Source: CAVPHV01 sp963704825 (GTDB taxonomy: Bacteria; Actinomycetota; Acidimicrobiia; Spongiisociales; UBA5794). From it: a stretch of 64,000 nucleotides of DNA. Where the stretch lies: the NCBI GenBank assembly GCA_963704825.1, contig CAVPHV010000017.1, positions 248,001 through 312,000 of the forward strand. Reading direction: 5' to 3'. A model generated the notes under the pieces. It saw only the letters and a list, made by a program, of their open reading frames with translations, made no database searches and was not told where the DNA came from. Positions 61,505-64,000 of the stretch are shown here, in pieces (within the stretch, counting starts at the first letter, position 1; each line of letters starts with the position of its first letter). The position numbers and the translations under genes were made by a program.

Positions 61505-64000
61505 ATGGAAGAAGCTGTATCGCCGCTGGCGGTCGAAGCCGAGGAGCTGGTGACGATGGCCAACGCCGATCCGCAGGCCGCCATCTCGGCCGCAACCGAG
61601 TTGCTGGCGCGGCCCGGCGCGGCGGGAGACATGCGAGCCCGTGCCATCGCCTGGCGTGCTCGCGGTTTGGCCGCGGCCAACCTGATGGATCTCGACGAGG
61701 CCATGGAGAGCCTCGAGGCGGCCACGGCCGCCGCGGTGACCACCGGCGACCCGCAACTCCTTGCCACAGTGCAGATGACCCAGGGCGGTGTGCTGTCGTG
61801 GGCGGGGGAGAGTGGTCGGGCCCTCACGATCATGTCGGAGGCGCTGGGGCAGCTCAGCGGCGTGGATCGGGCTCGGGCGTTGGTTCAGCGGGGGGCCGTC
61901 CATTACCGCATCGCCAGCTTTGATGCCGCGTTGACAGACCTTGACGAGGCCTTCCCACTGCTCGATGGCGAGGACCAGATGTGGCTCGGCAACCTGCTGA
62001 TCAATCGTGCCCTGACTCGGGCCTACTTGGGGTTTCATGCCTCGGCCGAGGATGACTTGCTGGCGGCGCGGACCGCCTACGAAGGCTTGGATCAGCGTTT
62101 GCGGGTGGCGCAGTGCACCCAGAATCTCGGGTGGCTGGCCGTACGCAAGGGAGATCTCCCGAAGGCGCTGCGCTACCTCGACGAGGCCGAAGAGCAGTTT
62201 GATTCGTTTGCGGGCAACCCGGCCGAGGTCTGGGTTGACCGGGTCGAGGCGATGCTTCTGGCCCACCTCACCGACGATGCGGTGGAGCTTGCCGAACAGG
62301 CCGCCGACAGCCTCGGATCCGGTGGACACGGCGCCGGCCACGCCGAGGCCCTCATCCGGGTCGCCCAGGCGGCGCTGCTTGCCGGACAACCGGAGCGCGC
62401 CGCGGTATCCGCCCAAGAAGCCCGGCTCCGTTTTGACGAGCAGGATCGTCCCGGGTGGGCCGGGCACGCCGAGCTGCTCGTCCGCGAGGCGCGGTATGCG
62501 GCCGGGGACGTGACCCCCAAGGACCTTGCCGCGGTGGAGCGCCTCGTAGGGCGGCTCGAGGCTGTCGGGCTTGCCACGGCGGCCGCCACCGCCCAGGTGC
62601 TGGCAGCCCAGATTGCCTTGCGGCTCGGTGACACCGCGAGATGTCGACGGCTGTTGGACGCCGCCACCCACGAGCGCTCGAATGCCGCGGTCGATCTGCG
62701 GGCTCGCATCTGGTTGGCCACCGCTCAACTTCGCCGGGCCGAGGGCGATCACCGTGGTGCGCTGGCGGCTGCCGGGGCCGGTCTCGACGTTGTCGATGAG
62801 CATCAGGCCGGGCTGGGGGCAACCGAGACCCGCGTCCACGCTGCCGGCCACGCCCGACAGCTCGGGACACTTGGCGTGCAACTGGCCTGGGAATCGCAGC
62901 GGCCGAGGCAGGCACTGCGCTGGATGGAGCGGACCCGGGCGGGTGCCCTGCGGTTCGCTCCGGTGACGCCACCCGACGACGCCGAGCTTGCCGGCGAGTT
63001 GGGTGAGTTGCGTGAGGTCGAGCGAGAGTTGCGAACCACGGCGCTATCGGGCGACACCGGCGATCTGGAGCAGCACCGGCAGCGGCTCGAACGCTCCATT
63101 CGCCGCCGCACCCGGAGGCTGCTCGGGACCGACACCCCCGGCGCCCAGGTTGACATCGCCACCATCGTGGACGTCCTCGGCGAGAAGCGCCTCGTCGAAT
63201 ACGACGCAGTTGGCGATCGGCTCGTTGCCGTGTCGGTTCACAGAGGCAGGGCGCAGCGTCATGATCTTGCATCTGCCGCAGAGACCATCGTGGCGCTCGA
63301 TCAGGTGCGGTTCGGACTTCGCCGGCTGGCGCGGCCGGGCGGCAGCGGCGCCTCGGGGCGAGCTGCCCGGGATATGGTCGACGATGCGGCGCAGCGACTC
63401 GACGACATTCTGTTGACCGCGATCGGAGGAGGTGACGAGGAACTCGTTGTGGTGCCCCCCGGTCGGCTGTATGCCGTTCCCTGGGGCCTGCTTCCGAGTT
63501 GCCTCGGGCGTCCCGTGAGCGTCGCGCCCTCGGCGGAGCTGTGGCTGCGGCGAGTCGATCAGACCCCGTCGACCGGCCGTTCGATCGTCGTGGGTGGGCC
63601 CCGATTGCCCGAAGCGGCCAATGAAGTGGCCGCCGTCGCCGAGGTGTATGCAGATGCGCAGCGCTTGGATGCGGTCTCGGGCTCGGTCGATGTGGTTCGG
63701 CATCATCTCGATGGTGCCGCCTTGGCACATCTGGTGTGCCACGGCCGGTTTCGTACCGACAACCCGCTCTTTTCGGCATTGGAGTTCGGCGACGGTTGGT
63801 TCACCGTGTACGAGTTCGAGCGGCTGTCATCTGCTCCTCAGACCGTGGTGCTCTCGGCGTGTGATGCGGGTCTGTCGGCGGAGCGACCCGGGAACGAGGT
63901 CATGGGGATCGTCGCCGGCTTGCTCGGTGCGGGAACCACCACGGTGATCGCCAGCATCGGTTTGGTCCCCGATGCCGCCTCGACCCGGCACCTGATGGTC
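61505..64000 (+). CDS. Helical-repeat protein with CHAT (caspase-like) protease domain, 3' cut
   Basis: At least 832 residues, open to the window end without a stop. Residues 1 to about 520 are alpha-helical repeats rich in Ala and Leu (for example LAVRKGDLPKALRYLDEAEE and LIRVAQAALLAGQPERAA), which I read as TPR-like. Then follows a coiled section with LGELREVERELR, and a CHAT domain from about 590 with PPGRLYAVPWGLLP, catalytic His746 in LVCHGRF, and catalytic Cys786 in VVLSACDAG. The final visible part, VMGIVAGLLGAGTTTVIAS, is typical CHAT. The family is clan CD (caspase/separase-like) and usually specific for regulated cleavage. The ATG at 61505 has only a distant AGGAAA. Confidence 0.9.
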   Translation, partial: MEEAVSPLAVEAEELVTMANADPQAAISAATELLARPGAAGDMRARAIAWRARGLAAANLMDLDEAMESLEAATAAAVTTGDPQLLATVQMTQGGVLSWAGESGRALTIMSEALGQLSGVDRARALVQRGAVHYRIASFDAALTDLDEAFPLLDGEDQMWLGNLLINRALTRAYLGFHASAEDDLLAARTAYEGLDQRLRVAQCTQNLGWLAVRKGDLPKALRYLDEAEEQFDSFAGNPAEVWVDRVEAMLLAHLTDDAVELAEQAADSLGSGGHGAGHAEALIRVAQAALLAGQPERAAVSAQEARLRFDEQDRPGWAGHAELLVREARYAAGDVTPKDLAAVERLVGRLEAVGLATAAATAQVLAAQIALRLGDTARCRRLLDAATHERSNAAVDLRARIWLATAQLRRAEGDHRGALAAAGAGLDVVDEHQAGLGATETRVHAAGHARQLGTLGVQLAWESQRPRQALRWMERTRAGALRFAPVTPPDDAELAGELGELREVERELRTTALSGDTGDLEQHRQRLERSIRRRTRRLLGTDTPGAQVDIATIVDVLGEKRLVEYDAVGDRLVAVSVHRGRAQRHDLASAAETIVALDQVRFGLRRLARPGGSGASGRAARDMVDDAAQRLDDILLTAIGGGDEELVVVPPGRLYAVPWGLLPSCLGRPVSVAPSAELWLRRVDQTPSTGRSIVVGGPRLPEAANEVAAVAEVYADAQRLDAVSGSVDVVRHHLDGAALAHLVCHGRFRTDNPLFSALEFGDGWFTVYEFERLSSAPQTVVLSACDAGLSAERPGNEVMGIVAGLLGAGTTTVIASIGLVPDAASTRHLMV

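Noticed and set aside
61408..61923. A plus-strand frame starting before the CHAT gene
   Set aside because: It is out of frame with the CHAT protein, and its translation is Gly/Arg-rich without domain similarity.
62352..63779. A 475-codon minus-strand open frame across the CHAT gene
   Set aside because: The plus-strand frame has continuous helical repeats and a clear CHAT domain. The antisense product is Arg/Pro-rich, a typical shadow.

Overview
This is a GC-rich window packed with genes, with short intergenic gaps, many GTG and TTG starts, and several gene pairs joined by ATGA, GTGA or TGATG overlaps. These traits fit an Actinomycetota chromosome. Two small split-barrel (PPOX/F420-type) flavoenzymes, a homodimeric AceE, a DUF427 protein, a DUF885 protein and DrrAB-type exporters point the same way. 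Acidimicrobiia or a relative is my best guess, but no rRNA or single-copy marker is present to prove it. I see no tRNA, rRNA, CRISPR array, transposase, integrase or phage gene. No gene-free stretch exceeds 300 bases.

Layout. Positions 1-5.6 kb hold the start of a tryptophanase-type lyase that runs off the left edge, a secreted EEP-fold phosphodiesterase, glgB and a trans-aconitate methyltransferase. Positions 5.6-11.2 kb are a run of minus-strand genes. They include a zinc-ribbon protein, an alpha/beta hydrolase, a probable sulfane-sulfur switch (rhodanese lipoprotein, CstR-like repressor with a perfect operator, and a cysteine-desulfurase-like protein) and a DNA-alkylation module (ECF sigma factor plus an alkyltransferase with a C-terminal Ada domain). 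Positions 11.3-22.3 kb carry DUF885, a molybdopterin oxidoreductase, a thiolase, an HSDL2-like SDR, a lipoprotein serpin, a DUF427 protein and a GMC oxidoreductase. Positions 22.3-28.4 kb hold a sulfotransferase/aminotransferase pair, a free-standing Hpt domain and a metY-hydrolase-GNAT operon, with hairpin repeats at both ends.

Positions 28.4-35.6 kb form an export and sensing block: a FtsX-type ABC transporter, a NarL-type two-component pair and a DrrAB-type ABC exporter, all on the minus strand. Positions 35.7-45.6 kb hold a GH1 glycosidase, a monoacylglycerol-lipase-like hydrolase, an aldehyde dehydrogenase and a 1683-residue secreted subtilase with a divergent MarR regulator. Positions 45.6-54.4 kb hold a wrecked MaoC hydratase gene, an acyl-CoA dehydrogenase, a dodecin, a PPOX protein, a DsbA-like protein, a membrane-fused spermidine-synthase-like protein, a GNAT, and a Thr/Pro-rich surface protein coupled to a histidine kinase. 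Positions 54.4-60 kb hold aceE, a PQ-loop membrane protein, a small secreted protein and a fatty-acid-CoA ligase.

The right edge (60.1-64 kb) holds the most unusual arrangement. A cytoplasmic subtilase and a long helical-repeat protein with a C-terminal CHAT (caspase-like) protease domain are transcribed divergently from a shared 99-bp region. The CHAT gene is cut by the window end. I consider this, the CstR/rhodanese/desulfurase cluster and the ECF/alkyltransferase-Ada pair the best candidates for under-described biology.
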